Origin: Soehngenia longivitae
Lineage (GTDB): Bacteria; Bacillota; Clostridia; Tissierellales; Tissierellaceae
Assembly (NCBI RefSeq): GCF_004684055.1
Contig: NZ_SRIB01000006.1
Location: 1 to 64,000 of the forward strand
DNA length: 64,000 nt
Direction: 5' to 3'
Shown here piece after piece: positions 63,349 to 64,000 of this stretch (position 1 is its first letter; every line of letters begins with the position of its first letter). The position numbers were made by a program, and so were the translations under genes. The notes beneath the pieces were generated by a model. It had not been told where the DNA came from. It did no database searches and saw only the letters and a list, made by a program, of their open reading frames with translations.

Positions 63349-63377
63349 ATTATATTATTTATATGAAGTTCTTTCAA
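63349..63377 (-). promoter_or_regulatory. Promoter of the sda operon
   Basis: On the minus strand TTGAAA (63372-63377), 17 bp, TATAAT (63349-63354). It lies about 20 nt before the TTG start of sdaAB, so the leader is very short. A short intergenic gap separates it from the divergent PfkB-like gene. Confidence 0.7.
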
Positions 63378-63432
63378 TCTAAGAATGCCATGTTTAGCAT
63401 AATTATGGGTAATAATATCAAGAGGTGATTGT

Positions 63433-64000
63433 ATGATATTGTCAATAGAATGTGTTCCTTTAATTCAGAAAAAAATAACGTTAGAAAAAACTGGTATTAA
63501 AGAATATCGTGTTGTTAAGAGAATTGAAAGTGCAGTAGGGCTTGGAATAGATTTTTGTTATATGTCTAAGATATTAGGGCAAGACTGTAATTTGCTATCT
63601 TTTATTGGACAAGGAAACTCTAGCAAGCTTTATCAAAGTATATTAAATAAAGATGGAATTTACAATATACCAGTTGAAATTAAAGATAAAATTGGTGAAC
63701 ATTTAATAATAGAATACTCAGATAGAGTAGAATTAATAAGAGATAATGATATTAGAATTGTCGGTGAGGAGATTAATAAATTTTTTAAGTCAATATCTGA
63801 TGTAATTTTAGACTATAATATAGTTTTCATTTCATATGATAACATCAATGTAATAGAAGATGATGCTTTGAAACTAATATTGAATAATGCAGTAAAAAAT
63901 AACGTCAAATTGCTTCTTCGCATAGATCAAATAAATTATAAATATATATTCGGTGTAGCATTAGATACGTGCTTAGTTGATGTGGACACTCTTGAAGAAA
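63433..64000 (+). CDS. PfkB-family-like sugar kinase, N-terminal part (runs off right edge)
   Basis: ATG at 63433 behind AAGAGGTGATTGT; the frame is open for 189 codons to the window edge. The N-terminal pattern IQKKITLEKTGIKEYRVVKR then GLGIDFCYMSKILGQDCNLL and SFIGQG follows the PfkB/1-phosphofructokinase layout (strand, DK motif, substrate loop, GxGxN-like helix). The loop is divergent, with VGLGIDF in place of GGKGINV, so it may be a distant or altered member. The ATP-binding C-terminus is not in the window. It is divergent from the sda operon. Confidence 0.5.
   Translation, partial: MILSIECVPLIQKKITLEKTGIKEYRVVKRIESAVGLGIDFCYMSKILGQDCNLLSFIGQGNSSKLYQSILNKDGIYNIPVEIKDKIGEHLIIEYSDRVELIRDNDIRIVGEEINKFFKSISDVILDYNIVFISYDNINVIEDDALKLILNNAVKNNVKLLLRIDQINYKYIFGVALDTCLVDVDTLEE

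Noticed and set aside
1-64000. tRNA or rRNA genes and a replication origin
   Set aside because: No cloverleaf, rRNA-like conserved segment, DnaA-box cluster or plasmid replication gene was seen on either strand.

Overview
The window is a 64 kb piece of a very AT-rich, low-GC Gram-positive chromosome, most like an anaerobic Clostridia/Tissierellia-type Firmicute. The evidence is strong AGGAGG-type ribosome binding sites, TTGACA/TATAAT promoters, a sufCBDSU operon, oxygen-sensitive L-serine dehydratase, a PFL-activase-like radical SAM protein, OPT and AGCS transporters and no aerobic respiratory genes. No rRNA, tRNA or CRISPR array was seen.

Positions 1-25.7 kb are an accessory region full of broken genes. 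It holds a transposase start at the left edge, an MTA/SAH nucleosidase, a self-regulating XRE/membrane-protein pair and a MerR regulator. Next, all on the minus strand, comes a decayed peptide-antibiotic-like cluster. It reads from a truncated radical SAM gene through two ABC half-exporters to a short TetM-like ribosome-protection GTPase and a CPBP membrane protease. A perfect 160-bp direct repeat brackets the last two genes. Then follow a 5'-truncated DUF4143 ATPase, a MerR gene scar, an XRE-type regulator, an intact IS1202/ISNCY-like insertion sequence with a structured downstream segment, and a type I restriction-modification locus (hsdR headless, hsdM and hsdS intact). Beyond it are a YdbC-like ssDNA-binding protein, a frameshifted DUF91-like nuclease, an Mrr-like endonuclease, a third ABC exporter behind a short leader ORF and hairpin, a BlaR1/M56 fragment and an ADP-ribosylglycohydrolase. 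Two 30-bp copies of one sequence, in opposite orientation, lie at 1.6 and 21.7 kb and bracket most of this island.

Positions 25.9-54.8 kb are mostly ordinary housekeeping and transport genes. They include a Gfo/Idh-ECF-amidohydrolase group, a FAD oxidoreductase, the sufCBDSU operon behind a Fur-like box, a PflX-like radical SAM protein, and a DUF6320/acyltransferase/esterase operon. There are two MATE pumps, an OPT peptide transporter with a PqqD-like protein, and a GlnK/GlnL-like two-component system ahead of a GlnT-like Na+/amino acid symporter. The rest are a NusG-domain protein, TraX-like, an ABC-2 pair, a GGCT-like protein, a gamma carbonic anhydrase and a phosphosugar mutase.

Positions 54.8-63.4 kb hold the most unusual locus: a minus-strand five-gene operon. 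It starts with sdaAB-sdaAA (L-serine dehydratase), then overlaps a 1568-residue fusion (HD hydrolase, helical repeats, NadD-like nucleotidyltransferase, GNAT-like region, phosphoribosyltransferase). An LDH/MDH-like protein and an FMN-reductase-like protein follow. This looks like an undescribed, probably nucleotide- or cofactor-related pathway linked to serine catabolism. A partial PfkB-like gene runs off the right edge.
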